Part shown: in pieces, positions 31,782 through 40,465 of the stretch | How the letters are laid out: each line of letters opens with the position of its first letter | How positions within the stretch are numbered: position 1 is the stretch's first letter | Assembly (NCBI GenBank): GCA_023459335.1 | Contig: JAEWUO010000016.1 | Span: 1 to 64,000, forward strand | Reading direction: 5' to 3' | Length of the DNA stretch: 64,000 nucleotides | Source of the DNA: Bacillota bacterium | Lineage (GTDB): Bacteria; Bacillota; Clostridia; Christensenellales; CAG-138 | Notes under the pieces: model-generated | The model's database searches: none | Seen by the model: the letters and a program-made list of their open reading frames with translations, nothing else | What the model was told of the DNA's origin: nothing | Program-made: the position numbers and the translations under genes

Positions 31782-34616
31782 ATGAACCGTTTGATCCGCG
31801 CACGCAAAGGGATCGCCGCGCTGATCGCGCTGGCGATGTTTCTTCTGGCGGTGCCGCTTACCTCCGCGCCTGCGGATTCCGGCGTGCGGTTTATTCGCGT
31901 GCTGCTTTCCACGCAGTCGGCTCAGACGCTGACCATACCCGTCAAGGGCACCTATACGCTCGCGCAGACGCAGCGTACGTTTACGAGCGGAACGCTGACC
32001 GTATCCGCCAGCGGAAGTACGGTAACGGTGAAGCACTCCGCCGAGGGTCAGCTATATTCCGGCAGCAGCGCGACCATCGAACGCGTCAACCTCGCGCGGG
32101 ACGCGGGCTATCTGACGATCACGACTGCGGCGGGCGCGCGCAATTATCTCGGAAACTTCGCAATTTCCGCCAGCAACGGCGTGCTGACGGTGATCAACCG
32201 CGTACCGTTGTCGCATTACCTCTACGGTGTGGTTGGTTACGAAATGAACAATTCATTCCCGATTGAGGCTCTCAAGGCTCAGGCGCTCGCCGCAAAGGGT
32301 TATGCGCTGCTCAAGTCGCGCGAAACCGGCACCTATGACGTCACCGATACCTCCACCGATCAGGTGTATAAGGGTTACAACCCCATCTATCAAAACGTGA
32401 TCAACGCGGTGGATTCGACGATACGCGACGTGCTGTACTATAACAACGTACCGCTCTACTGCTATTATGCATCCAGTAACGGCGGCTGGATGGTGCTGCC
32501 GTCGCAACGCTGGTCGAGCCCGATGTACGACGGAGCATACCGCTCCGGCGCGGATCCGTACGATCTGCAGAACCCGCTGTCATCCGTGGAAAAAATCTAT
32601 ATTCCGGCGAGCTACAGTGAAACGGAGATGGGAACCGCGGCGTTTGCATTTCTGGACTCCCGCCTGATGGCGGCAGTCGCGGAACGCGCCGTGATACCGA
32701 CCCATTTTACCTTTGGCGGCATCCAGTCCATCGAAAGCGTGACCTCTTCCGGAACGGCGGGCATTGCGGGAGACCTGAACCATACCACCGTGACCGTAAC
32801 GGCGGTCGTCCGGGCAAATCTGGAAGAGTCCCGTATCCCGACGCCGACGCCGACGTTCGCGCCGACGCCGTCTCCCACGCCGACGTTCGCGCCGACGCCG
32901 TCGCCCACCCCGACGTTTGCGCCGACGCCGTCGCCGACGCCGGAACCGTCCGTGCCTTCACCCGCCGAGGGCGAAACGCCCGCGCCGACAGCTTCGCCGA
33001 CCCCCGCGTTCGATCCGACGCCGTCGCCGACTCCAGCGTTCGACCCGACGCCGTCTCCCACGCCCGCGTTGGATCCCACGCCTTCGCCGACGCCGGAAAT
33101 CGAGACGACTCGCACCAGCAAGGTGAGCGTGAGCTTTTCGTTCGCGGACCTCACCGCCGCCGGGCTGTATCAATCCACCGCGCTGAAGATTTACTATGCC
33201 GCGCCGGCAGGCGGAGGCTGGATCCTCTATCACGCCCGTTATGGCCACGGCGTCGGCATGAGCCAGCGCGGCGCGCAGTATATGGCGAATTCGGGCAGAA
33301 GCTACCGCGAAATCCTCGGATTCTATTATCCTGGCGCGACGCTCGGGACGATGAGTTATACCTCCCCCGAATCGGTTGCGGAAACGCAGACGACGGCGGC
33401 GCAGACCAGCTCCTCTACCGGAAAAGTGCAGGGCGGTTCGGTCAACGTCCGTTCCAAAGCGTCCACGAGCAGTTCCATACTTGAAACGCTTGCGGTCGAT
33501 ACACCGGTAACGCTCAACGGCATGACGGGAGTCTGGTATTACGTCACCACTCCCAGCGGAAAAACGGGCTACATTCGTTACGATTATATCCTGCTCACGG
33601 GCACCGCTCTGATCGCGCAGGGCAAGGTATCCGCCAGCGCGGTGAACTGCCGCAGCGGACCGGGGACGAGTTATTCCTCGGTCGGTCAGCTTTCGCAGGA
33701 TACTCCGCTCGGCATTTACGGCATGGTGGACGGCTGGTATAAAATCAAAGCCATGACGACGGGACAGGACGGGTTTATCAGTAAAAACTACGCCGTCATC
33801 ACGCAGGGCACGGCGCAGAACACCGCGAGTCCGGCCCAGCCGGGCGGAGGCGCGGAGCTGACGCCCGTGCCGACGGCAATCCCTTCCGGCGAATCCCCTG
33901 CGCCTTCCGCCGCGGATACGGAAACGCCGGTTGTGCCGCTTTCCCCGACGCCGACGCCGGGCCCGACGCTTCCGCCGGATTATGCCGCGGCAGGCGCGAT
34001 CAACGCGGACGGCGTGAACATCCGCGCGGGCGCGAGCACGACCACGAAAAGTTACGGCAGGCTCATGAGAGACACCCCGCTCGGACTTTATGACAAGCTT
34101 GGTTCCTGGTACCGCGTGCGGGTCGAGGCAACGGGGCTGGAGGGCTACGTCTACGCGAAATATGTGTCCATCACGCAGACCGGGTCGGGCGGAACGAGTT
34201 CCGACGGCGCAGCGACGAGCGCGGGCTATGTCAACGCATCCGGCACAAACCTGCGCGCAGGCGCGGACACTCGTTATAACAGCCTCGGCAAACTCGCGCG
34301 CAATACGAGCGTCAAGGTGATCGGCTCCTCGGGCAGCTGGTATCAGATCGAAGTTCCGTCCGCGAAGCTGACAGGTTATGTCTTTGCCAAGTACGTCACG
34401 CTGACCGAGACGATCAAGACGACGCAGTCGACAGGCGTCGTCACAGGGCGCCTGAACCTCCGCGCGCAGCCTTCGACGAGCGTCGGCTCAAGAATTTTGC
34501 TTACGATGGATCGCGGTTCGACCGTAACGATCTATTTCACCGCGAACGGCTGGTGCTATGTCGACTATAACGGCACGATGGGCTACTGCTACGCGTCCTA
34601 TGTAAAGGTCGGCTGA
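31782..34616 (+). CDS. SpoIID/LytB-domain protein with Pro/Thr-rich insertion and five SH3b domains
   Basis: 944 residues; ATG 31782 after GGGGGAT gives a Sec signal peptide (to about residue 31). The SpoIID amidase-enhancer/lytic transglycosylase domain starts at about residue 140 ([35 protein letters not shown]; the catalytic glutamate is kept) and its end ([32 protein letters not shown]) is at about residues 485-520. Between them, at about residues 352-441, sits a Thr/Pro/Ser-rich stretch of repeats [10 protein letters not shown] and [10 protein letters not shown]. Five SH3b repeats follow (each with NxRxGxST and GYVxAKYV-like ends). Canonical SpoIID is about 340 residues, so this is a large variant likely binding the wall. 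The partner SpoIIQ-like gene follows. Confidence 0.9.
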   Translation: MNRLIRARKGIAALIALAMFLLAVPLTSAPADSGVRFIRVLLSTQSAQTLTIPVKGTYTLAQTQRTFTSGTLTVSASGSTVTVKHSAEGQLYSGSSATIERVNLARDAGYLTITTAAGARNYLGNFAISASNGVLTVINRVPLSHYLYGVVGYEMNNSFPIEALKAQALAAKGYALLKSRETGTYDVTDTSTDQVYKGYNPIYQNVINAVDSTIRDVLYYNNVPLYCYYASSNGGWMVLPSQRWSSPMYDGAYRSGADPYDLQNPLSSVEKIYIPASYSETEMGTAAFAFLDSRLMAAVAERAVIPTHFTFGGIQSIESVTSSGTAGIAGDLNHTTVTVTAVVRANLEESRIPTPTPTFAPTPSPTPTFAPTPSPTPTFAPTPSPTPEPSVPSPAEGETPAPTASPTPAFDPTPSPTPAFDPTPSPTPALDPTPSPTPEIETTRTSKVSVSFSFADLTAAGLYQSTALKIYYAAPAGGGWILYHARYGHGVGMSQRGAQYMANSGRSYREILGFYYPGATLGTMSYTSPESVAETQTTAAQTSSSTGKVQGGSVNVRSKASTSSSILETLAVDTPVTLNGMTGVWYYVTTPSGKTGYIRYDYILLTGTALIAQGKVSASAVNCRSGPGTSYSSVGQLSQDTPLGIYGMVDGWYKIKAMTTGQDGFISKNYAVITQGTAQNTASPAQPGGGAELTPVPTAIPSGESPAPSAADTETPVVPLSPTPTPGPTLPPDYAAAGAINADGVNIRAGASTTTKSYGRLMRDTPLGLYDKLGSWYRVRVEATGLEGYVYAKYVSITQTGSGGTSSDGAATSAGYVNASGTNLRAGADTRYNSLGKLARNTSVKVIGSSGSWYQIEVPSAKLTGYVFAKYVTLTETIKTTQSTGVVTGRLNLRAQPSTSVGSRILLTMDRGSTVTIYFTANGWCYVDYNGTMGYCYASYVKVG
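32842..33105 (+). repeat. Tandem Pro/Thr-coding repeats inside the SpoIID domain
   Basis: Imperfect units of about 30 bases around gttcgcgccgacgccgtc and gttcgacccgacgccgtc, coding [10 protein letters not shown] and [10 protein letters not shown]. Confidence 0.85.
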
Positions 34617-34649
34617 CGCGCCGCCTGAGAAAGGGCAAGACGGGGTACC

Positions 34650-35756
34650 GTGGATAAAAAACTGCTCAACCGCATCTTCCTGCTGACGGCGGCGGGCGTT
34701 CTACTCCTTCTCGGCGCCATCGGCGCGCTGCGCGCGGCAAAGCCGGAGGCGCAGACGGGCCCCGTGCTGATGGAGGAAGCGCAGGCGGAAAGAGTGAACG
34801 TGGAGGCGGTGGCGCTGACGCCGGCCCCAACGCTGGAACCCGTTTCCTATCAGAATTCTGTGACGCTGCTCGTCGACCGCTCGCCGGCGATGACGCTCGG
34901 ATCGGAATTGGCAGCCAAGCAGATGCTTTGGGAGTATTTAAACGCCAGTGCGGTCGCGCCGGAAGGGGAACGGTTCCTCTCCGCGCGCTTCGACTGCGAA
35001 CTGATTCTGATTCCGGGCGATCCGTATGTAAAACCGCTGGAGGCGGGGGAAGCGCTGGAGCTGCTCACCAAAAACCCCGCGCTCGTACCCGTCCGCGTAA
35101 CCACGCTGCGCAAAGAGACGAGCGAGGCAAGCCCGGAGATTATACAGTCCAAAGAGGATGCGCTGCCGAAAGGGATGCGCATCGTTACGCAGCTCGGCGC
35201 GGGCGCGCTGAACGAAACCAGCGTACAGGCGCTCTACCGCGCGGGCGAACTGCTGGAGACGGGAACGCCTGCGACGCGTACCGTGCGCGACGCGCGCGCG
35301 ACGATCCTGCGCGTCGGGACGTATACGAAGAAGGACACCTCCGGCACGCCGGACCGGCTCGAAGGGCCGGAGGGCAAGAGCAAGGGGGAGTTGAAACTCA
35401 GCTACGCGATGCGCGGGCAGGTGACGCACTTCTTCGGCTATATCGACGGAAAAATGAACTACGGGCTGGACGTCATGAACATGCCGGGTACGCGCATCAC
35501 CGCGCCGGGAGAGGGAATCGTCGTGTACTGCGGCGGGCGCGGCGCGTACGGATTTGTGGTGGATATCGACCATGGAAACGGGTTTGTTTCCAGGCTGACG
35601 CATTTAAGCGACGTGCAGGTGGAGCTGAATCAGCGCGTGTTTGAGGGGGATGAGATCGGCACCCTCGCGCCGGACGAGGACGGGGATAAGGCGACGTTCC
35701 ACTACGAACTCATCATCGACGGCATTCCCTATAATCCGCTGTATTATATCGACTGA
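34650..35756 (+). CDS. SpoIIQ-like M23 peptidase-fold protein with degenerate active site
   Basis: 368 residues from GTG 34650; one N-terminal membrane helix (NRIFLLTAAGVLLLLGAIGAL). The C-terminal ~110 residues are an M23/LytM fold (GQVTHFFGYIDGKMNYGLDV, APGEGIVVYCGGRGAYGFVV, RLTHLSDVQVELNQRVFEGD, ATFHYELIIDG). The metal motif HxxxD reads NxxxD (NYGLD) and the HxH motif reads TFH, so a zinc ligand and the catalytic histidine are missing, as in SpoIIQ of Bacillus. Its position right after spoIID supports SpoIIQ. Such proteins face the intermembrane space during engulfment or act as scaffolds. Confidence 0.82.
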   Translation: MDKKLLNRIFLLTAAGVLLLLGAIGALRAAKPEAQTGPVLMEEAQAERVNVEAVALTPAPTLEPVSYQNSVTLLVDRSPAMTLGSELAAKQMLWEYLNASAVAPEGERFLSARFDCELILIPGDPYVKPLEAGEALELLTKNPALVPVRVTTLRKETSEASPEIIQSKEDALPKGMRIVTQLGAGALNETSVQALYRAGELLETGTPATRTVRDARATILRVGTYTKKDTSGTPDRLEGPEGKSKGELKLSYAMRGQVTHFFGYIDGKMNYGLDVMNMPGTRITAPGEGIVVYCGGRGAYGFVVDIDHGNGFVSRLTHLSDVQVELNQRVFEGDEIGTLAPDEDGDKATFHYELIIDGIPYNPLYYID

Positions 35757-35765
35757 GATGTTTCA

Positions 35766-35802
35766 ATAAAAAACAGGATGGCGTTTGCCATCCTGTTTTA
35801 TG
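35766..35802. terminator. Bidirectional terminator between spoIIQ-like and sigH genes
   Basis: aaaacaggatggc / gccatcctgtttt hairpin with T-runs on both strands. Confidence 0.88.
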
Positions 35803-36417
35803 TTACCGCAATTCCTTGAGCCGCGCTTCCAGTTTTTTCTTCACCCGCTGGATCGCGTTATCGACGCTCTTGGCCGAAATCACGAGCGCGTCGGCGATTT
35901 GCTGATAGGAATACCCGCAGAGGTAAAGCCCCAGCGCGCTGCGTTCGAGCTTGCTTAAGGAATGCTCGATGCTGTCCGCGATCGCCGCGTAATCCTCCCG
36001 CCCGATGAGCATCTCTTCGGGATCCGTCATGCGCGCGCTCGTGAGCACGTCGATCAGCGGCTTTTCGTTTTCCCCCTCGTAAACCGAGCGGTTGAAGGAG
36101 ACGTAGGTGTTCAGCGGCATGTGTTTTTTACGCGTCGCGGCCTTGATGGCGGTGATGATCTGGCGCGTGATGCAGAGTTCCGCGAAGCTGCGAAACGACG
36201 CCTGCCGGTCGAACTGGTAGTCCACGACCGCCTTGTAAAGCCCGATCATGCCTTCCTGAATGATGTCCTCACGATCCGCGCCGATGAGGAAATACGTCCG
36301 CGCCTTGCTGCGCACGACCTGCTTATAGCGCGCGTAGAGCGTTTCTTCGGCGCGCGCGTCCCCCGCGCGCAAGAGGCGTACAAGCTCCTCGTCGGAAATC
36401 GATTCGTAATCTGTCAT
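35803..36417 (-). CDS. sigH: RNA polymerase sigma-H type factor
   Basis: 204 residues. Sigma-70 region 2 (LYARYKQVVRSKARTYFLIG, ADREDIIQEGMIGLYKAVVD, YQFDRQASFRSFAELCITRQ) and region 4 (LSKLERSALGLYLCGYSYQQ, IADALVISAKSVDNAIQRVK) are typical of SigH/SigI-30 family. In Bacillus sigH lies near mrnC and rlmB, as here. Start ATG overlaps the rlmB stop as ATGA, so sigH is coupled to rlmB translation. In Firmicutes SigH controls sporulation onset or competence genes. Confidence 0.93.
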   Translation of the reverse strand: MTDYESISDEELVRLLRAGDARAEETLYARYKQVVRSKARTYFLIGADREDIIQEGMIGLYKAVVDYQFDRQASFRSFAELCITRQIITAIKAATRKKHMPLNTYVSFNRSVYEGENEKPLIDVLTSARMTDPEEMLIGREDYAAIADSIEHSLSKLERSALGLYLCGYSYQQIADALVISAKSVDNAIQRVKKKLEARLKELR

Positions 36418-37718
36418 TCGGCTTTATCCTGCCGCTTTTTCTCAAACAGGAGGATACCCGCGGCGACACCCGCATTGAGCGAGCCGATCTTGCCGTACTG
36501 CGGGATGGACACGAGAAAATCGCAGCTGTCGGAAACGAGTTTACTCAAACCCGTCCCCTCGCCGCCGATGACCAGAGCGAGCGGGCCGTTGAGCCCCTGC
36601 TCGTTCATAGGACGGCCCTTCATGTCCGCACCGGCGATCCAGAGCTTGGCGCGCTTAAGTTCGCCGATGGCGGCGGGGATGTTGACCACGCGCGCGATCT
36701 TGACGTGCTCCGTCGCGCCCGCGCTGGCTTTGACGGTCGCGGCGGTGACGGAGGCGCTCCTGCGTTTGCCGATGATCACGCCGTGCGCGCCAGCGCATTC
36801 CGCGCTGCGGATGATGGAGCCGAGGTTGTGGGGGTCCATGATGCCGTCCAATACGACGACAAACGGGTCTTCGCCCTTTTCCTTCGCGAGGGCGAGGATG
36901 TCCGCGACGGTGCAGTATTCCACGCCCGCAGCATACGCCACGATACCCTGATGGTTGCCGGGCTTGCCGCCGTGCCCAAACGGCAGGCAGATTTCGTCGA
37001 GATGGCGTTTGTCCACTTCACGAATGACGAGCTGGCGCTCCCGCGCGAGGCCGAGGATCTCCCGCAGGGAGCCGTCCGGCTCGCCGACGACCTCGACGCG
37101 GTCGATGCTGCGCCCGCTCTTGATTGCTTCCTTTACGGCGTTGCGTCCGAGGATGAGGAAGGGGAGCTCGTCCGGTTCGCGCGTGTCGCTTTCCTCCTCG
37201 AGGAGGCGGTCGCGGAGTTTCATCTCCTCTGCGCGGCGGTCTTCGTAAGAGGGTTTCTTATCGTATGATTTTTTCTCGTAGGGCTTTTTTTCATACGGCT
37301 TTTTGCCGTAAGGTTTTTTTTCGTACGGTTTGGATTCATAGGTTTTGTCGCCGTAAGAGCGTTTGCCCTGATAGCCCTCGCCCTGCGGCTTGTCGCCGTA
37401 GGAGCGTTTGCCCTGATAGCCTCCGCCCTGCGGCTTGTCGCCGTAGGAGCGTTTGCCCTGATAACCCTCTCCCTGCGGTTTGTCGCCATAGGAGCGTTTG
37501 CTCTGATAACCCTCTCCCTGCGGTTTGTCGCCGTAGGAGCGTTTGCCCTGATAACCCTCTCCCTGCGGCTTGTCGCCGTAGGATTTTTTGTATCCGCCAT
37601 TCGGTTTGTCGCCATATGTTTTTTTGCCTTGGTATCCGCCCTTGCGCTCGCCGCCGGAGCGGTTCCCGGAACCCGTATTTTGGCCGTCCCGGCCTGAGCC
37701 ATACTGTTTCTGCGGCAT
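36414..37718 (-). CDS. rlmB: 23S rRNA (guanosine2251-2'-O)-methyltransferase RlmB with repeat-rich N-terminal tail
   Basis: 434 residues from ATG 37718 (GAGGAAG upstream); typical RlmB is about 250. The C-terminal ~240 residues are a SpoU/TrmH SPOUT enzyme: LILGRNAVKEAI, VVLDGIMDPHNLGSIIRSAE, KASAGATEHVKIARV and LALVIGGEGTGLSKLVSDSC, VSIPQYGKIGSLNAGVAAGI. The first ~180 residues are low complexity: GSGRDGQNTGSGNRSGGERK, five units of 15 residues on the theme SYGDKPQGEGYQGKR, then YEKKP/YGKKP repeats. The tail is positively charged and likely disordered, possibly RNA-binding. Confidence 0.93.
   Translation of the reverse strand: MPQKQYGSGRDGQNTGSGNRSGGERKGGYQGKKTYGDKPNGGYKKSYGDKPQGEGYQGKRSYGDKPQGEGYQSKRSYGDKPQGEGYQGKRSYGDKPQGGGYQGKRSYGDKPQGEGYQGKRSYGDKTYESKPYEKKPYGKKPYEKKPYEKKSYDKKPSYEDRRAEEMKLRDRLLEEESDTREPDELPFLILGRNAVKEAIKSGRSIDRVEVVGEPDGSLREILGLARERQLVIREVDKRHLDEICLPFGHGGKPGNHQGIVAYAAGVEYCTVADILALAKEKGEDPFVVVLDGIMDPHNLGSIIRSAECAGAHGVIIGKRRSASVTAATVKASAGATEHVKIARVVNIPAAIGELKRAKLWIAGADMKGRPMNEQGLNGPLALVIGGEGTGLSKLVSDSCDFLVSIPQYGKIGSLNAGVAAGILLFEKKRQDKAE
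37345..37584 (-). repeat. 45-base tandem repeat in rlmB
   Basis: Four full 45-base units (37381-37425, 37426-37470, 37471-37515, 37516-37560) plus partial copies at both ends, with only a few substitutions; each codes for SYGDKPQGEGYQGKR or close variants. Confidence 0.92.
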
Positions 37719-37775
37719 GGTGATTCTTCCTCGATTTCTATACAAAATAGTGTTTGTTGTCCGTATGTCCGGTTG

Positions 37776-38210
37776 TTATTGCGCTTGTGTTTCTTCCGGC
37801 TGAAAGAAATACGCCATCAGTTCGTTAAGACGCCCGTCCGCGCCGCTTAAAAACAGCCAGCCGACCAGCGCTTCCAATCCCGTCGCCGTGTGGTAGTCCG
37901 CGGCGGAGGCATTCTTCGGCATGGTGCCGCTGTGGGCATTGCGCCCGCGGCGGAAGACGGCGGTTTCTTCGCCGTTCAGGTGCGGTTCCATCCTGCGGTA
38001 AGCCGCTGCCTGTCCCGCCGCGCAGACGTACCGGCTCGCGGCAAGATGCAGCTCGTGCGGCGTCCTTGCGAACTGGTCGTTGAGGTAGATGCGCGCATAA
38101 AGGTCGCAGACGGTGTCGCCGATCTGCGCGAGCGCCAGCGGCGAGAGCTGCCGCGGGTCCGCGCAGGCGTCGGCGGCGGTTGCGCGCCGGATTTCATCAA
38201 TCATGGCCAT
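37776..38210 (-). CDS. mrnC: Mini-ribonuclease III MrnC
   Basis: 144 residues from ATG 38210 (MAMIDEIRR); ATG 38204 is an alternative. RNase III-like catalytic fold without a dsRNA-binding domain: LALAQIGDTVCDLYARIYLN (acidic Asp) and FRRGRNAHSGTMPKNASAAD, YHTATGLEALVGWLFLSG (catalytic Glu). It matures 23S rRNA in Firmicutes. The gene is followed by rlmB and sigH on the same strand. No ribosome binding site precedes it; see its promoter. Confidence 0.93.
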   Translation of the reverse strand: MAMIDEIRRATAADACADPRQLSPLALAQIGDTVCDLYARIYLNDQFARTPHELHLAASRYVCAAGQAAAYRRMEPHLNGEETAVFRRGRNAHSGTMPKNASAADYHTATGLEALVGWLFLSGADGRLNELMAYFFQPEETQAQ

Positions 38211-38218
38211 ACACAATT

Positions 38219-38247
38219 ATTTTATCTGTTTCCCAAATCCAAAGCAA
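38219..38247 (-). promoter_or_regulatory. Promoter of mrnC placed for a nearly leaderless transcript
   Basis: Minus strand TTGCTT (38247-38242), 17-base spacer, TAAAAT (38224-38219), eight bases, then ATG 38210. Confidence 0.65.
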
Positions 38248-38318
38248 GAAATATCGCCGTCTCGTGTGCGGGATGAACGCTGCGCGGTAAAAAACCGCGA
38301 ACATATAACAGAATTTGC

Positions 38319-38347
38319 TTGACAAGCGCGCTTGTGTCGAATAGAAT
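38319..38347 (+). promoter_or_regulatory. Promoter of the leuA T-box leader
   Basis: TTGACA (38319-38324), 17-base spacer, TAGAAT (38342-38347). Start expected near 38354. Confidence 0.9.
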
Positions 38348-38353
38348 AGCAAA

Positions 38354-38640
38354 CAATATATAAGACCACAAAAGCTATGAAGGGAACAAGACATGGATTC
38401 CCGACGCTCAGAGAACCGGCGGATGGTGCGAGCCGGTGCGGCGGATCATGTGTATGGCTCATCCCGGAGCTTTCCGTCTGAACTATGATGTTAGGACGGA
38501 ACGTCTGACCCCGTTACCGGTCGCGGCCTTGTTGGAGGCTGATAAGGGCTGTTCGGGAGACCGGCGGCCGAACCAGGGTGGTACCGCGCGAAGTTTCACG
38601 CCCCTGACCAAAATGATTTGGTCGGGGGCTTTTTCGTTCC
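38354..38640 (+). promoter_or_regulatory. T-box riboswitch leader of leuA
   Basis: Canonical T-box core AGGGTGGTACCGCG at 38575-38588, a Stem I motif CTCAGAGA near 38405 whose CTC triplet fits a leucine specifier, GGTGCGAG nearby, and a strong intrinsic terminator. Together with 2-isopropylmalate synthase downstream this is a leucine-tRNA sensing attenuator. It fills the 459-base gap before leuA. Confidence 0.95.
38600..38635 (+). terminator. T-box terminator of the leuA leader
   Basis: gcccctgaccaaa / tttggtcgggggc hairpin followed by TTTTT. Confidence 0.9.
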
Positions 38641-38669
38641 TGGCCGCACTGCAGAAGGAGGAAATCCCC

Positions 38670-40361
38670 GTGAAAAGCTCATTTGAAAAGTATGTCCCGT
38701 TCGTACCGATCGAGCTTCCAAAGCGCTTTTGGCCCGACCGGCAGATCACGCATGCGCCCGTCTGGTGCTCCGTCGACCTGCGGGACGGCAATCAGGCCCT
38801 TGTCGACCCGATGAACGTGACGGAAAAACTGGAGCTGTTTCAGACCCTCGTCGGCATCGGAATCAAGGAGATCGAGGTGGGCTTTCCCTCCGCGTCGGAA
38901 ACGGAGTTCGAGTTCATCCGCGCGCTGATCGAAGGCAACCATATTCCGAACGACGTGACGATCCAGGTTCTGGTGCAGGCGCGCGCGCACCTGATCCAGC
39001 GGACATTTGAAGCGATCCGCGGGGCGAAAAACGTCATCCTGCATTTTTACAACTCCACCTCCACCCTGCAGCGCAAGGTGGTGTTCAAGACGGATATGGA
39101 CGGCGTCATCAAGATCGCCGTGGACGCCGCGAAGCTGATTCGCGACCTCGCGAAACCGGCGCTCGAAGCGGGGATGAATCTCCGTTACGAGTATTCCCCT
39201 GAGTCGTTCATGGGCACGGAGATGGACAACGCCGTGAGCATCTGCCGGCGCGTGATGGAGGAGCTTCGCGCGACGCCGGAGAACCCGGTGATCCTGAACC
39301 TGCCGTCCACGGTGGAAAACTGCATGCCGAACTATTTTGCGGACGAGATCGAATACTTTATCTCAAAGCTCCCGAACCGCGACAGCGCGATCATCTCCCT
39401 GCATCCGCACAACGACCGCGGCTGCGGCGTGGCAACTGCCGAACTGGGGATTCTCGCGGGCGCGGACCGCATCGAGGGAACGCTCTTCGGCAACGGTGAG
39501 CGCACGGGCAACGTGGATCTCGTCACGCTGGCGATGAACCTCTATACGCAGCGGATCGATCCGGCGCTGGACTTTTCCAATATCAACGCGATTCGCGACG
39601 TATACGAGCGCGTTACCAAAATGAAGGTCGGGGAGCGGCAGCCTTATGTCGGCGAACTTGTGTTCACGGCGTTCTCCGGCTCGCATCAGGACGCCATCAA
39701 CAAGGGATTCCAGTTTATGCGCGAGCATAACAGCGAACAATGGGAGGTACCGTATCTTCCCATCGATCCCGCCGACGTCGGACGGCAGTACGAGCCGATC
39801 ATCCGCATCAACAGCCAGTCCGGCAAGGGCGGCGCGGCGTTCATCATGCAGCAGAATTTCGGTTACGATCTGCCGAAAACCATGCAGCCGGAGTTCGGCG
39901 CGGTGGTGCAGAAGGAGACCGACCGCATAGGCAAGGAGCTCAAACCGGAGCGCATTTTCGAGCTGTTCCAGAAGGAATATGTGGATCTCGACGCACCGTA
40001 CCGGCTGGTGAGGCACTCGTTTGCGGAAACGACCGACGCACAAGGGAACTCCCACGTTTCGTTTTCCGGCACGCTGGCGCATAAGAAGACCGTATTCGAA
40101 GTGTCGGGGGACGGCAACGGCCCGATCGACGCGTTTTTCAACGCGATTCGAGGGCAGCGGATGGACCGCTTCACGTTTGTGGACTACAAGGAGCACGCGA
40201 TCCAGAGCGGCTCGGACTCCCGCGCGGTGGCGTATATCCAGCTTCGCGGGCAGGATGGCAAGGACGTCTTCGGCGTCGGCATTTCGCATAATATCAGCCT
40301 CGCGCCTCTGCGCGGCATCCTCTCCGCCATCAACCGCGCGAAACGGATGGAGAATAAATAG
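38670..40361 (+). CDS. leuA: 2-isopropylmalate synthase (LeuA type 2)
   Basis: 563 residues. GTG 38670 is chosen for GAAGGAGG upstream; the open frame that reaches back to 38436 runs through the T-box and is not coding. TIM-barrel motifs: SVDLRDGNQALVDPM, GFPSASETEFEFIRALIE, SLHPHNDRGCGVATAELG and GNGERTGNVDLVTLAMNLYT; C-terminal regulatory domain begins near FELFQKEYVDLDAPYRLVRH. Condenses acetyl-CoA with 2-ketoisovalerate, first step of leucine synthesis. Confidence 0.97.
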   Translation: MKSSFEKYVPFVPIELPKRFWPDRQITHAPVWCSVDLRDGNQALVDPMNVTEKLELFQTLVGIGIKEIEVGFPSASETEFEFIRALIEGNHIPNDVTIQVLVQARAHLIQRTFEAIRGAKNVILHFYNSTSTLQRKVVFKTDMDGVIKIAVDAAKLIRDLAKPALEAGMNLRYEYSPESFMGTEMDNAVSICRRVMEELRATPENPVILNLPSTVENCMPNYFADEIEYFISKLPNRDSAIISLHPHNDRGCGVATAELGILAGADRIEGTLFGNGERTGNVDLVTLAMNLYTQRIDPALDFSNINAIRDVYERVTKMKVGERQPYVGELVFTAFSGSHQDAINKGFQFMREHNSEQWEVPYLPIDPADVGRQYEPIIRINSQSGKGGAAFIMQQNFGYDLPKTMQPEFGAVVQKETDRIGKELKPERIFELFQKEYVDLDAPYRLVRHSFAETTDAQGNSHVSFSGTLAHKKTVFEVSGDGNGPIDAFFNAIRGQRMDRFTFVDYKEHAIQSGSDSRAVAYIQLRGQDGKDVFGVGISHNISLAPLRGILSAINRAKRMENK

Positions 40362-40376
40362 AATACCATAGCGATC

Positions 40377-40408
40377 AAAAACGGCGGGCTTATCGCCCGC
40401 CGTTTTGT
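40377..40408 (+). terminator. Terminator after leuA
   Basis: aacggcgggc / gcccgccgtt hairpin followed by TTTGTTT. Confidence 0.85.
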
Positions 40409-40465
40409 TTGCGCTGGGTTGCTTAGATGTGGGAGTCTGCGGGCGAAGCCCTCAAGAGATCTCTT

